Positions 30,659 through 41,644 of a stretch of DNA of 64,000 nt are shown here, piece after piece; position 1 is the stretch's first letter; the number at the start of each line of letters is the position of its first letter. A program made the position numbers and the translations under genes. Under the pieces are notes generated by a model. That model was not told where the DNA came from, did not search any database, and saw only the letters and a list, made by a program, of their open reading frames with translations. Origin of the DNA: Palsa-504 sp963835775 (GTDB taxonomy: Bacteria; Actinomycetota; Actinomycetes; Streptosporangiales; Streptosporangiaceae); the NCBI GenBank assembly GCA_963835775.1, contig CAWIHB010000004.1, forward strand, positions 310,001 to 374,000. Direction: 5' to 3'.

Positions 30659-31996
30659 ATGGACCAGGCGATTGATGAACCCACGTCCGCCCAGCGCTGG
30701 CTCGCGCGCCTGAGCTTCTTGCTCCTCGCCGCGGCGGTCGTGATAGTGGTGGTCTTCGCCGGGCTGAAGAGCCTCACGATGCTGGCCGTGGGCCTGGCCG
30801 GCGCGGCCGTCAGCCTGGCTGCCGCGTATTTCTTCCTGGCCCGCCGAGGCGTGTTGCGCTGGGTGTCACTTGCGGTCTTCGTGCTCGCACCGATCGGGGT
30901 CATCGTCGTGTACGCGCTCCAGGCACTGCTGTGGATAGCGGTGGTCGTGGCCGCGGCCTGGCTGCTCGCGAGCCTGGCCGCGCGCCTCGCCCTGGCCGGG
31001 CACCGGACGGACTGGCGCATGCCCGAGCGCCCGGCGCAGCTGCCCGCCCGGCACCCGTACCTGATCATGAATCCCAGGTCCGGCGGCGGGAAGGTCGCGA
31101 AGTTCGACCTGAAACGGAAGGCCGAGGACCTCGGCGCCGAGGTGTTCCTCATCGGCGGCTCCCAGTCCGTCGACGTGGCCGACGTGGCTCGTGCGGCGGT
31201 GGCCAAGGGTGCAGATCTGCTGGGCGTCGCCGGAGGCGACGGCACACAGGCCCGGGTGGCCGCGGTGGCCGCGGAGCATGGCCTGCCGTTCGTGGTGATC
31301 AGCGCCGGCACGCGCAATCACTTTGCCCTTGACCTGGGTCTGGACCGCGAGGATCCGGCGGCCGGCCTGCGTGCCCTGACCGATGGCGTCGAACTGCTGG
31401 TCGACGTCGGGACGATCAACAGCCAGGTGTTCGTCAACAACGCCTCCTTCGGCGCCTATGCCGAAATCGTGGAAACCCCCGCCTACCGTGACGACAAGCT
31501 GAACACCACGCTGAATACGCTCCCGGACCTGCTGCAGGGCCACCGTGGAGCACGGCTCCTGGCCCGGGCGAACGGCGTCGAGATCAGCGCGCCGCAGGCG
31601 CTGCTGGTAGCCAACAACCCGTACGGAACCGGGGACATCGCCGGGCTGGGCCGCCGGGTACGGCTGGATCGGGGCCTGCTCGGCGTGGCCGGTGTCAGGG
31701 TGAGCAGCGCCCGGCAGGCCATCGACCTGCTCCGCGGCCGGCATGCTGGCGAACTGAAGGTGATGACCACGAAGAAGATCGAGATCACCGCCGACGCGGC
31801 CCGGATCCCGGTCGGCGTGGACGGGGAGACGGTGTCGATGTCCGTGCCGGTCACCTGCGCGATCTGGGCGCACGCGCTCCGTGTCTGGGTACCGCGGGAT
31901 CGCCCGGGAGTCGCCGCGCCGAAACCCCCGGTGAACTGGACCAGGCTGCGGTACCTGGCAGGCGTCCGCCGTGAGCGGGCTGGGTTGACGACGTGA
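30659..31996 (+). CDS. Membrane-anchored diacylglycerol/lipid kinase-family protein
   Basis: About 445 residues from ATG 30659 (GTG 30614 and ATG 30647 are also in frame). Four hydrophobic helices fill about 15-110. They are followed by a DAGK catalytic domain: NPRSGGGK, GVAGGDGTQARVA (nucleotide-binding GGDGT) and SAGTRNHFALDLG. The C-terminal beta domain contains IPVGVDGETVSM. It phosphorylates a lipid alcohol or sphingoid-like substrate at the membrane; the exact substrate is not readable from sequence. The stop overlaps the next GTG. Confidence 0.9.
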   Translation: MDQAIDEPTSAQRWLARLSFLLLAAAVVIVVVFAGLKSLTMLAVGLAGAAVSLAAAYFFLARRGVLRWVSLAVFVLAPIGVIVVYALQALLWIAVVVAAAWLLASLAARLALAGHRTDWRMPERPAQLPARHPYLIMNPRSGGGKVAKFDLKRKAEDLGAEVFLIGGSQSVDVADVARAAVAKGADLLGVAGGDGTQARVAAVAAEHGLPFVVISAGTRNHFALDLGLDREDPAAGLRALTDGVELLVDVGTINSQVFVNNASFGAYAEIVETPAYRDDKLNTTLNTLPDLLQGHRGARLLARANGVEISAPQALLVANNPYGTGDIAGLGRRVRLDRGLLGVAGVRVSSARQAIDLLRGRHAGELKVMTTKKIEITADAARIPVGVDGETVSMSVPVTCAIWAHALRVWVPRDRPGVAAPKPPVNWTRLRYLAGVRRERAGLTT

Positions 31997-32496
31997 GAGC
32001 CGCGTTCACCCGGGCGGCCGCGCTGGACGACGTGGTGCGCCGGGCCGGGGAGCTATCAGCGCGGACGATGATCTTCGACGTGGAGCCGCTGGTGGCCTAC
32101 TGGAATGGCGGCCAGGATGCCCTCGACGAGGGTGTCGCACGGGTGCTCAGCGAGGTCGCGGTGCTGCCGGCCGTAGAAGTGGTCTGCTTTGCCACCAACT
32201 CGCTGCGCCGGCCCTCGGCGCTACCCGGCGAACCGGGGGTGCGGGTGGTCTACCTGGCCTCGGCGGGCAAGCCATTGCGGACCGCGCCCTATCTCGGTTT
32301 CCCCCGGCCCGGGGTGGTGATCGGGGACCAGGTCGCCACCGACGGGATCTTGGCGCGGCGGCTCGGCTATGCGTTCGTGCTGTTCGACCCGCGGCTGAGG
32401 ACGGTCCCCTTCGGGCCGCGGCTGATGGACGCGGGCGGACGGCTGCTCCGGCCGCTGCTGTTCACCGGGCCCGAGGCGGTATCACGCCCGCGCTGA
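31993..32496 (+). CDS. HAD-like phosphatase-fold protein (YqeG/HAD-IIIA type)
   Basis: A 167-residue protein translationally coupled to the lipid kinase (GTGA overlap). MIFDVEPLV is a weak motif I, with Asp retained but the usual second Asp replaced by Glu. VVCFATNS corresponds to motif II. VVIGDQVATDGILARRLG is a good HAD-IIIA motif IV. Activity may be altered by the motif I change. Coupling suggests action on a lipid phosphate or related product, which is inference. Confidence 0.75.
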   Translation: MRAAFTRAAALDDVVRRAGELSARTMIFDVEPLVAYWNGGQDALDEGVARVLSEVAVLPAVEVVCFATNSLRRPSALPGEPGVRVVYLASAGKPLRTAPYLGFPRPGVVIGDQVATDGILARRLGYAFVLFDPRLRTVPFGPRLMDAGGRLLRPLLFTGPEAVSRPR

Positions 32497-32568
32497 ACCT
32501 GGGCGATATAGTGCGCCGGAACGAAGAACGGCGCGATACCACGAAGGCGGGACAAATGCCCTGCCCGC

Positions 32569-32694
32569 GGGATCGACGTGACGCTGCTGCACTACGCGCA
32601 GGTCAACCCGCTGGCGGCACCGTTCTGGCCCCGGATGGGCTACCGTCCGCTGTGGACCATCTGGGAAGCCCGCCCGGCCACCGCCCTGCGCTGA
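32569..32694 (+). pseudogene. C-terminal remnant of a GNAT acetyltransferase
   Basis: About 41 codons encode GIDVTLLHYAQVNPLAAPFW followed by PRMGYRPLWTIWEARPATALR and a TGA. The N-P-x-A-P-F-W...MGYRP-L-W pattern is typical of the last strand-helix-strand of GNAT enzymes. Nothing upstream encodes the acetyl-CoA loop. The rest of 32497-32924 shows no supportable gene apart from the leader of the next gene. Confidence 0.55.
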
Positions 32695-32924
32695 CCTCAG
32701 CCAGACCGAACCCACCAGCGGCCGGCCAGGCCGGGGCGATCGCGCGGAGCCGCACGGGCGCGGGGATGATAGTGCATGAGGGACTGCGGAATGCTGAGCG
32801 CCACCTGACTGTTGCCTCAAAAAGAGTAGCCCGCGGGTATTACGGGCGGCCCGCGCGGGAAGGTCCGTTATGCGGGCACGTGGCGGAGGCAGCCGACTAG
32901 CCGAGATGCCGGGGGAGGTGTGAA

Positions 32925-33901
32925 GTGCTAGTCAGCCTTATCGCGGCGGTTGTCGCGGCGGTGTTCTATGGCGTCGCATCTGTGATGCAGGCCATCGCCG
33001 TACGGGCGGCCAGCCACCGCGAGCCGGAGGATGAGTTCGCTGGCGTCGATCCGGGCCTGATGGTCCGGATGCTGCACCAGTGGCGCTTCGTCATCAGCAT
33101 CTGCCTTGACGCGCTCGGCTTCGTGGCCCAGCTCGTCGCCCTGCAGCGGCTGCCGCTGTTCGCGGTCCAGGCCTTCGTCGCCTCGAACCTGGCGGTCACC
33201 GCGGTCATCGCCTCCTGGGTGATCGGCGTGACCCTGAGCTGGCGGGAGTGGGCAGCGGTCATCGGCGTGGTCGCGGGCGTCGGGCTGCTCGGCTCCACGG
33301 CGGGCGCCGAGGGCGCCGCTCAGGTGGGCGCGGTGTTCAAGCTCGCGCTGATCGTGGCGGTGGCGGGCCTGGCCCTGGTCGGCATGGCCGCGGCCAAGCT
33401 CAACGAGCCGTACCGCACCACCGCGCTCGGCATCATAGCCGGCTTCGGCTACGGGGTGCTCAGCATCGCGGCCCGGGTGCTGAACAGCTTCGAGCCGCTG
33501 CAGCTGGCCCGCGACCCGGCCGCCTACGCGATCGCCGCGGCCGGCATCATCTCGTTCATGTTCTACGCCACCGCCCTGGAGGGTGGCAGCGTGACGGTGG
33601 CCACCGCGGCGGTAGTGCTGAGCGAGACGATCCCGCCCGCCGTGATCGGGGTCATCTTCCTCGGCGACCAGACGCGCCCGGGGCTGTCGGCCGTCGCCTG
33701 GGGAGGGTTCTTCCTCGCCATCGCCTCGGCCGTCATGCTGGCCAGATTCGGCGAGGCACACAACACAGAAGACGTCGCACGGGCCGACGCGGTGGCGCAT
33801 CGGCAGGCAAATGCCGGGCCGGCCGCCTGCGAACTGTTATCCTGGTGGCCCGTGGACCTGCAGCTTTTCTCCGCCATTCCGGACACCACGGGAGCCTCAT
33901 A

Positions 33902-33902
<1 letters not shown>
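32925..33902 (+). CDS. DMT-superfamily (EamA-like) membrane transporter
   Basis: A 325-residue integral membrane protein with about nine hydrophobic helices from residue 1 to 285. Two internally similar halves are visible (ALQRLPLFAVQAFVASNLAVTAVIA; ALEGGSVTVATAAVVLSETIPPAVIG). The C-terminal tail is polar. GGGGGAGG lies 6 nt before the GTG. Substrate is unknown. The stop overlaps the pyrG start by one base. Confidence 0.88.
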
Positions 33903-35586
<1,684 letters not shown>

Positions 35587-35590
<4 letters not shown>

Positions 35591-36201
35591 ACATAGCCGA
35601 CGAACCCGAGCAGTGGCCCGTCGTCTCCTCTACCGAGCTGGCCCGTAGCAGGCTGGTCACCGTGCGGGCCGATCAGGTCCGCATGCCCGATAATCATGTG
35701 GCCGAACGGGACGTGGTGCTGCATCCCGGAGCCGTCGCCGTGCTCGCGCTGGACGCGGCGGACCGGATCCTGATGATCAGGCAGTACCGCCACCCGGTGG
35801 GCCGCCTGCTCTGGGAGATCCCGGCGGGCCTGCGCGATGTCGCCGGGGAAGACCCGTGGGTCACCGCGCAGCGTGAGCTGATGGAGGAAACAGGCTACCG
35901 GGCCCGCGACTGGCACCTGCTGGCCGACTACTACTCTTCGCCCGGTTTCACCACCGAGCGCCTGCGCGTGTTCCTGGCCCGCGACCTGGCCGCCGTCCCC
36001 GAGGCCGAACGCCACTACGTCCCCCGGGACGAGGAGGCCACCCTGCTGCTCGGCTGGCTGCCGCTCGATGCGGCGGTGGGCAAGGTTTTCGCCGGCGAGC
36101 TGCACAACGGGCCCACCGTCCTGGCGATCATGGCGGGGTATGCTGCCAGGTCAGAGGGGTTTGACCGGCTTCGTCCGGCCGATTCGCCCGAGAAGCAATG
36201 A
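35587..36201 (+). CDS. NUDIX hydrolase, probable ADP-ribose pyrophosphatase
   Basis: A 204-residue enzyme with the full NUDIX box G-x5-E-x7-REL-x-EE-x-G (GLRDVAGEDP...RELMEETGY, about 79-101). It also has the RQYRHPVGRLLWEIPAG segment typical of ADP-ribose pyrophosphatases. The GTG overlaps the pyrG stop (GTGA). The pyrG-NUDIX-recombinase order is shared with mycobacteria. Confidence 0.92.
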
Positions 36202-36222
36202 GGCTTCGCCGAAAGGACCATC

Positions 36223-37338
36223 ATGAAGGTTGGAATTCCCCGGGAAATCAAGAACCACGAGTACCGGGTGGCGATCACACCCGCCGGCGTCCACGAACTG
36301 GTCCGCGGCGGCCATCAGGTGGTCATCGAAGCCGGGGCGGGGGAGGGTTCATCGATTCCCGACGAGGACTTCACCACGGCCGGGGCCAAGATCCTGCCCA
36401 CCGCCGACGACGTGTGGTCAGAAGGCGAGCTGATCCTCAAGGTCAAGGAGCCGATCGAGCAGGAATATCACCGCATGCGCTCCGGGCAGGTCCTGTTCAC
36501 CTACCTGCATCTGGCCGCGTCCAGGGCTTGCACCGACGCCCTGCTGAACGCTGGCGTCACCTCGATCGCCTATGAGACCGTCCAGCTGCCCGACGGCTCG
36601 CTGCCGCTGCTGGCCCCCATGTCCGAGGTCGCGGGCCGGATGGCCCCGCAGGTCGGCGCCCACCACCTGCAGCGGGACGGCGGTGGCCGCGGCGTGCTGA
36701 TGGGCGGCGTATCCGGGGTGTATGCGGCCAAGGTGGTCGTGCTCGGGGCGGGCGTCTCCGGGATGAACGCGGCCGCGATCGCCCTGGGCATGCAGGCCGA
36801 GGTGCTGCTGGTGGACAAGAACGTCGCCCGGCTCCGCCAGGCGGACGCCATCTACCAGGGCCACTGCCAGACGGTCGCGTCCAACGCCTACGAGATCGAG
36901 CGCGCGGTGATCGACGCCGACCTGGTCATCGGGGCCGTCCTGGTGCCGGGCGCCAAGGCACCCAAGCTGGTCAGCGACGAGCTCGTGTCCCGGATGAAGC
37001 CCGGCGCGGTACTGGTCGACATCGCGATCGACCAGGGCGGCTGCTTCGAGGGCTCCCGGCCCACCACCCACGCCGACCCCACCTACCGGGTGCACGACGC
37101 GCTGTTCTACTGCGTGGCGAACATGCCGGGCGCGGTGCCGCACACCTCCACCCACGCGCTGACCAACGTCACGCTGCCCTACACGGTCGAGATCGCCCAC
37201 CGGGGCTGGCGTGACGCGCTCCGCGCCGATCACGCCCTGGCCCTGGGCCTGAACACCTACGCCGGCGCCGTGACCTGCGAGCCGGTCGCCGAGGCCCACG
37301 GACTGGCTTACACCCCGGTCGCGGAAGTCCTCAGCTAG
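36223..37338 (+). CDS. ald: Alanine dehydrogenase
   Basis: A 371-residue enzyme interconverting L-alanine and pyruvate plus ammonia with NAD. The N-terminal motif is MKVGIPREIKNHEYRV. The substrate Lys/His region is LILKVKEPIEQEY...LFTYLHLA, the NAD-binding motif VLGAGVSGMNAA is near 175, and DIAIDQGGCFEGSRPTTH is near 268. GAAAGGA precedes the ATG by 7 nt. Confidence 0.97.
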   Translation: MKVGIPREIKNHEYRVAITPAGVHELVRGGHQVVIEAGAGEGSSIPDEDFTTAGAKILPTADDVWSEGELILKVKEPIEQEYHRMRSGQVLFTYLHLAASRACTDALLNAGVTSIAYETVQLPDGSLPLLAPMSEVAGRMAPQVGAHHLQRDGGGRGVLMGGVSGVYAAKVVVLGAGVSGMNAAAIALGMQAEVLLVDKNVARLRQADAIYQGHCQTVASNAYEIERAVIDADLVIGAVLVPGAKAPKLVSDELVSRMKPGAVLVDIAIDQGGCFEGSRPTTHADPTYRVHDALFYCVANMPGAVPHTSTHALTNVTLPYTVEIAHRGWRDALRADHALALGLNTYAGAVTCEPVAEAHGLAYTPVAEVLS

Positions 37339-37348
37339 CAGCCTCGCC

Positions 37349-38296
37349 ATGTCCTCTGGCCAGACGGTGGGCGGCACGGTCCGCGAATACCTGGAGTACC
37401 TGGTCGTGGAGCGCGGCCTGGCCGCCAACACCGTCGAGTCCTACCGCCGGGACCTGGACAGGTATCAGTCCGCGCTCGCCGCGCGGGGCACGACCGGGCT
37501 CGGCCAGATCACGCCCGCCGACGTGGCCGAGTTCCTGGCCTCGCTGCGCGAGGGCGACGCCGACCACCAACCCCTGGCGGTCAGTTCGGCTGCCCGGGCG
37601 GTCATCGCGGTGCGCGGCCTGCATTCGTATGCGGCCGCGCATCACCTGGCCGCCACCGACCCGGCCCGGGAGGTCACGCCGCCGACGCCGTCCAGACGGC
37701 TGCCCAAGGCCATCACCCTGGCCGAGGTGGAACGCCTGCTCGACGCGGCGGGCTCGCCCGGCGAGGCCGAGCCGCGGCTGCTGCGGGACCGGGCCCTGCT
37801 CGAGTTCCTCTACGGGACCGGCGCGCGGATATCGGAAGCCACCGGGCTCGACATCGACGAGCTACGGCTGGACTGCGACCCGGTGGTCCGGCTGGTCGGC
37901 AAGGGCGGCAAGCACCGGCTGGTCCCGGTGGGCAGCTACGCGGTGCGGGCCCTGGAGGCGTACCTGGTCCGGGCCAGGCCCGCCCTCGCCGCGGCAGCCA
38001 AGCGCGCCTCCGTGGGCCCGGCGGTCTTCCTGAACGCCCGGGGCGGCCGGCTGACCCGCCAGGGTGCCTGGGGTGTCCTGCACGCCGTCGCCGACCGGGC
38101 CGGCCTGCCCGACGTGTCCCCGCACACGCTGCGGCACTCGTTCGCCACCCACATGCTGGACGGCGGGGCCGACATCCGCGTGGTCCAGGAACTGCTCGGT
38201 CACGCGTCGGTCGCCACCACCCAGATCTACACCCTGATCACCGTGGACCGGCTGCGCGAGGTCTACGCGTCATCCCACCCCCGCGCCCTGTCCTAG
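37349..38296 (+). CDS. xerD: XerD-type tyrosine recombinase
   Basis: A 315-residue site-specific recombinase expected to resolve chromosome dimers at dif. The N-terminal core-binding domain (about 5-95) precedes the catalytic domain. It has R160 (GARISE), the lysine-bearing beta-hairpin GKGGKHRLVPV, H259-x-x-R262 (HTLRHSFATH), H285 (LGHAS) and the nucleophile Y294. The stop codon is the first copy of a 14-bp tandem repeat. Confidence 0.95.
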   Translation: MSSGQTVGGTVREYLEYLVVERGLAANTVESYRRDLDRYQSALAARGTTGLGQITPADVAEFLASLREGDADHQPLAVSSAARAVIAVRGLHSYAAAHHLAATDPAREVTPPTPSRRLPKAITLAEVERLLDAAGSPGEAEPRLLRDRALLEFLYGTGARISEATGLDIDELRLDCDPVVRLVGKGGKHRLVPVGSYAVRALEAYLVRARPALAAAAKRASVGPAVFLNARGGRLTRQGAWGVLHAVADRAGLPDVSPHTLRHSFATHMLDGGADIRVVQELLGHASVATTQIYTLITVDRLREVYASSHPRALS

Positions 38297-38408
38297 CTGC
38301 CCTGTCCTAGCTGCCCTGTCCTAGCTGCCCTGTCCTAGCTGCCCTGTCCTAGCTGCCCTGTCCTAGCTGCCCTGTCCTAGCTGCCCTGTCCTAGCTGCAC
38401 TGTCCTAG
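38286..38408 (+). repeat. Nine-copy 14-bp repeat spanning two convergent stop codons
   Basis: Nine copies of ccctgtcctagctg (the last one has one mismatch) start inside the xerD stop region and end inside the stop of the convergent NmrA-like gene. Each unit contains TAG on the plus strand and CTA, read as TAG, on the minus strand. It likely expanded by slippage. No hairpin potential is evident. Confidence 0.95.
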
Positions 38409-39325
38409 CGGAAGTGGCGGGTCAGCTCGTTGGCGTAGCTGCGGCCCAGGGTGCCCTTGTGGTCGGCGATCCACTGCAGCAGCGAGGTCTCACCGGTCGC
38501 GGGACCTTCGGTGTCGGCCAGGCCGTCCGCCATGGCCTGGTATTCCTCGGCGGTCAGCAGGGTGTCCCTCAGCGCCAGGCCGAGCAGCCTGGCCGCGGGC
38601 GGGATGACCGTCCCGGGCACGCGGACCACCCGGCTGCGGCTGCCCACCGCATCCCTGAGGAAGCGGACGAGCTCGATGAAGGCCGGCCGGTCAGGCCCGA
38701 CGGCGTCGATGACCTCCGTCTGGCCGGAATCCGCCGCCCGCACGGCCAGCCGGGCCAGGTCATCGACGTGGATGGGGCGGACCTGGTACTCACCCGTGCC
38801 GCCCACGGCGAAGACCGGCATCCGGCGCAGCAGCCACGCGATGTTGTTGATCAGGACGCCGTCGCCGCCGAACAGGATCGAGGGCCTCAGCACGGCGTGG
38901 GACAGGCCCAGATCGGCCAGGGCCTGCTCAACCGCTGCCTTACCGCGGAAATACGGGTACGGCGAGTCGGCATCCGGGTGCGTGATCGACACATGCACCA
39001 CCCGGCGCACGCCGGCCTCGGCCGCGGCCGCCAGCAGCACCCGCGACTGCGCCACCGCCTGCTCGTGGCTCACCTGCCCGTGCGCGAACCGCACCCAGTA
39101 GGTGTTGAACAGCGTGCGGGCGCCGCGCAGTGATTCGGCCAGCCGGGCCTGGTCGGTGAACTGCAGCGGCCTGACCTCGATGGCGGTGCCTGCCGGAGCC
39201 CGGTCCGGATGGCCGGTCAGCGTCCGTACCCGGCGGCCGGCCGCCTGCAGCTCGCGCGCGATCGCCGCCCCGGAGTAGCCGAACGCCCCGGTCACCACGT
39301 CGAACCCGTCCCCGGCCTCGGTCAT
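38405..39325 (-). CDS. NAD(P)-binding NmrA-like/SDR-family protein
   Basis: A 306-residue Rossmann-fold protein with a TGAFGYSGAAIAREL dinucleotide loop near residue 12, an atypical extended-SDR pattern without a clear YxxxK pair, and VLRPSILFGG...PIHVDDLARLA. Such proteins bind NAD(P) as epimerase-like enzymes or redox sensors. The ATG overlaps the sirtuin stop (ATGA), so it is co-translated with an NAD-consuming deacylase. Confidence 0.88.
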   Translation of the reverse strand: MTEAGDGFDVVTGAFGYSGAAIARELQAAGRRVRTLTGHPDRAPAGTAIEVRPLQFTDQARLAESLRGARTLFNTYWVRFAHGQVSHEQAVAQSRVLLAAAAEAGVRRVVHVSITHPDADSPYPYFRGKAAVEQALADLGLSHAVLRPSILFGGDGVLINNIAWLLRRMPVFAVGGTGEYQVRPIHVDDLARLAVRAADSGQTEVIDAVGPDRPAFIELVRFLRDAVGSRSRVVRVPGTVIPPAARLLGLALRDTLLTAEEYQAMADGLADTEGPATGETSLLQWIADHKGTLGRSYANELTRHFR

Positions 39326-40227
39326 CGCGGTGCCCCGATCTGTGCCCCGATCTGGGCCACCAGCGCGGTCAGCACCTGGCCGAGCGGAGCATCGAGGGTG
39401 GCCGTGGCATACCCGTCGCCGCGGCTGGATCCCTGGTTGACGATCACCACGGGCAGCTGCAGCTTGGCCGCGTGCCGCACGTAACGCAGGCCTGACATCA
39501 CGGTCAGCGAGGAACCCAGGACCACCAGCGAACTGGCCCGTTCGACCAGGGCGTAGCAAGCCCCGGCCCGTTCCGGCGGCACGTTCTCGCCGAAGAACAC
39601 CACGTCCGGCTTGAGCACGCCCAGACACGTACGGCAGCCGACGACCCGAAACGACTCGGACCCCTTGGCCGCCGCGTCATCCAGGACGGCATCGCCATCC
39701 GGGTTGATCAGCGCCGCCGGCTGTTCGTCCCAGCCCAGGTTGGCCTCAGCCAGCCGCCGGTCCAGGTCCGTGCGCGGCGTCCGCTGGCCGCACGACAGGC
39801 AGATGACCCGGTGCAGGCTGCCGTGCAGTTCGGTGACCCCGGACGCTCCGGCGGCCTGGTGCAGGCCGTCGACGTTCTGGGTGATGATCCCGGCCAGCAG
39901 CCCGAGCCGGCCGAGTTCGGCGACGGCGCGGTGGCCGTGGTTCGGCGCGGCCCGGGCGATGTGCCGCCAGCCGAGATAGCTGCGGGCCCAGTACCTGCGC
40001 CTGGCCTCGGCACTCCCGGTAAACGCCTGGTAGGTCATCGGCATAGACCCCGAAGCCCGCCGGGCCAGGCCAGTCGGCCCGCGGTAGTCCGGGATGCCGG
40101 ACTCGGTCGACAGCCCGGCTCCGCTCAGCACCAGCGCGCCGCCAGCGGTCACTACGTCGACAAGCGTCCCGAACGATCCGGCCGTCCTCGCCTCCGCCAC
40201 CTGGGTCACGATTCCATGGTGCCTCAT
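39322..40227 (-). CDS. cobB: NAD-dependent protein deacylase (sirtuin)
   Basis: A 301-residue Sir2-family enzyme. Signatures are GAGLSTESGIPDYR, TQNVDGLH, ELHG with the catalytic His, a four-Cys zinc site (CLSC...CRTC), FFGENVP, GSSLTV and VNQG. The start is ATG 40227 or the nearby GTG at codon 7. It is the first gene of a two-gene unit with the NmrA-like protein. Confidence 0.94.
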   Translation of the reverse strand: MRHHGIVTQVAEARTAGSFGTLVDVVTAGGALVLSGAGLSTESGIPDYRGPTGLARRASGSMPMTYQAFTGSAEARRRYWARSYLGWRHIARAAPNHGHRAVAELGRLGLLAGIITQNVDGLHQAAGASGVTELHGSLHRVICLSCGQRTPRTDLDRRLAEANLGWDEQPAALINPDGDAVLDDAAAKGSESFRVVGCRTCLGVLKPDVVFFGENVPPERAGACYALVERASSLVVLGSSLTVMSGLRYVRHAAKLQLPVVIVNQGSSRGDGYATATLDAPLGQVLTALVAQIGAQIGAPR

Positions 40228-40275
40228 GCGGCGAACCGGTCGATCCCCGCCCCGGCCAGGCCGAGCCAGGCCGGC

Positions 40276-41145
40276 CTAGGTCGCGGCGGTGGTGATCACC
40301 CGGGCGACGGCCGTAGCCGCCTTCCGGTCGAACAAGATCGTGTAGTGGTTCACGTCGGGTATCAGCCGCGGCCGCAGTTGCGGGACGCGCTCCTGCCAGT
40401 CCGCCACCACGCCGGCCGGCAGCAGCCCCGGCGGGGCACCGAACATCCCCATCGGCGCGGTCAGCAACGGCGTCGGCTCTTTCAGCCGGGACAGGGCATC
40501 CTCGAACAGCTGGCCGGTCAGCACATCGCGCGAGTCGGCGCGGACGGCCTCCTCGACGGCGCGTGACCGCAGGCTGCCCTCCTGGCCGGCCAGATCGTAA
40601 CGGCAGTACGCCTCGACGTCGGCCGTCCAGTGCTCAGCCAGCGCCGGGTGCGCCCGCCAGAAGTCCAGGTAGGCCTCGGTGTCCGGGTAGGTCTCCCGCA
40701 GCCGGGCCACCGCCGGGCCGAGGGTCGCGTCGAGCAGGGCGTCCAGGTCAAGGTCCGCCGGGACCGGCAGCGGCAGGCCGCCGTCGATCAGGATCAGGCG
40801 CCTGCTCAGGTTCGGATGCGCGTCGTGAGCGAGCAGCGCGACATATGCCCCCATGGAATGCCCGGCCAGAACCGGACGCCCGCCGAAATGGCGCAGTACG
40901 GCGGTCACGTCGGCCGCATGCCGTTCCAGGCCATACGGGCCGGGCAGGTGACCGCTATGGCCGCGCCCGCGCAGGTCAGGAGCGGCGAGTGTCCAACCGG
41001 GGGGCATCTGGCGGGCCACCGCCTGCCACGACATAGCTGACGCCGTGATTCCGTGCACGGCAACCGCTACTCGCCTTCCGCTGCCCCACAGGAGCACGCG
41101 GAGATCTCCCCCGTCCACCGGGATGTCAATCAGCCGGAGTTGCAT
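40276..41145 (-). CDS. Alpha/beta-hydrolase
   Basis: A 289-residue hydrolase with VHGITASAMSW, DLRGRGHSG, nucleophile elbow GHSMG (S97), and the catalytic His in NHYTILF near 270. The substrate cannot be deduced. It lies about 48 nt upstream of the sirtuin on the same strand and may share its transcript. Confidence 0.9.
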   Translation of the reverse strand: MQLRLIDIPVDGGDLRVLLWGSGRRVAVAVHGITASAMSWQAVARQMPPGWTLAAPDLRGRGHSGHLPGPYGLERHAADVTAVLRHFGGRPVLAGHSMGAYVALLAHDAHPNLSRRLILIDGGLPLPVPADLDLDALLDATLGPAVARLRETYPDTEAYLDFWRAHPALAEHWTADVEAYCRYDLAGQEGSLRSRAVEEAVRADSRDVLTGQLFEDALSRLKEPTPLLTAPMGMFGAPPGLLPAGVVADWQERVPQLRPRLIPDVNHYTILFDRKAATAVARVITTAAT

Positions 41146-41368
41146 AATTCTTACCCTCCCCAGTCACGGCGATTTCAGCCGGGACTGCCCTTATCTACAC
41201 CCATTATCCGCTGTCGAGATGCGTGCAGTATGTCAACTCGGGCAGAAAAGTTACAGGCCATCCTGGCCTGCTGGACTGTGGTTAAAATGCCAGGTAAAAC
41301 CAGGCTCGGGGGTAAGCGGGCGCCCGGCCTAACCGCGTCCCCGCCGGTGAACTGGAGAGAAGCGCGAC

Positions 41369-41644
41369 ATGCAGGACGGCATCTACTACTTCGCCGTTTT
41401 CGACGAGCACGGCAGCCGCGAACGGCCGACCACGGTGGTCAGGCGCACCTGTTCCAGCTCCGGCCGCATGAGCGATGACGCCTGGACCCCCGAACTGGCC
41501 TGGGTGGGCAGCACCATCCTGATCGACGCCGAGCACGGCGATTCAGCCGACGAGTTCGCCCTGATCAGCGAAGATGAGGCGAACCAGATCGTCAGCCAGC
41601 TCCGCGCCACATCAACCGCACTCAACGACGAGCCGCATTTATGA
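41369..41644 (+). CDS. Small immunity-like protein (orphan)
   Basis: A 91-residue acidic protein with GAGAGAAG upstream of the ATG. Its layout (YYFAVFDEHGSRERP, VVRR, a Trp-rich middle, AEHGDSADEFALISEDEANQIVSQLR) matches the protein at 52893-53168, which sits directly behind a toxin-domain gene. Both resemble small partners found beside polymorphic-toxin C-termini in actinomycetes. No toxin is adjacent here, so it may be an orphan immunity gene. Function is inference. Confidence 0.75.
   Translation: MQDGIYYFAVFDEHGSRERPTTVVRRTCSSSGRMSDDAWTPELAWVGSTILIDAEHGDSADEFALISEDEANQIVSQLRATSTALNDEPHL

Noticed and set aside
32511..32900. 129-codon ORF before the transporter
   Set aside because: Composition is unlike a protein and it crosses the GNAT remnant in a different frame.
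38286..38408. CRISPR array or attachment site
   Set aside because: Pure 14-bp tandem copies without spacers; no dif-like symmetry is seen.
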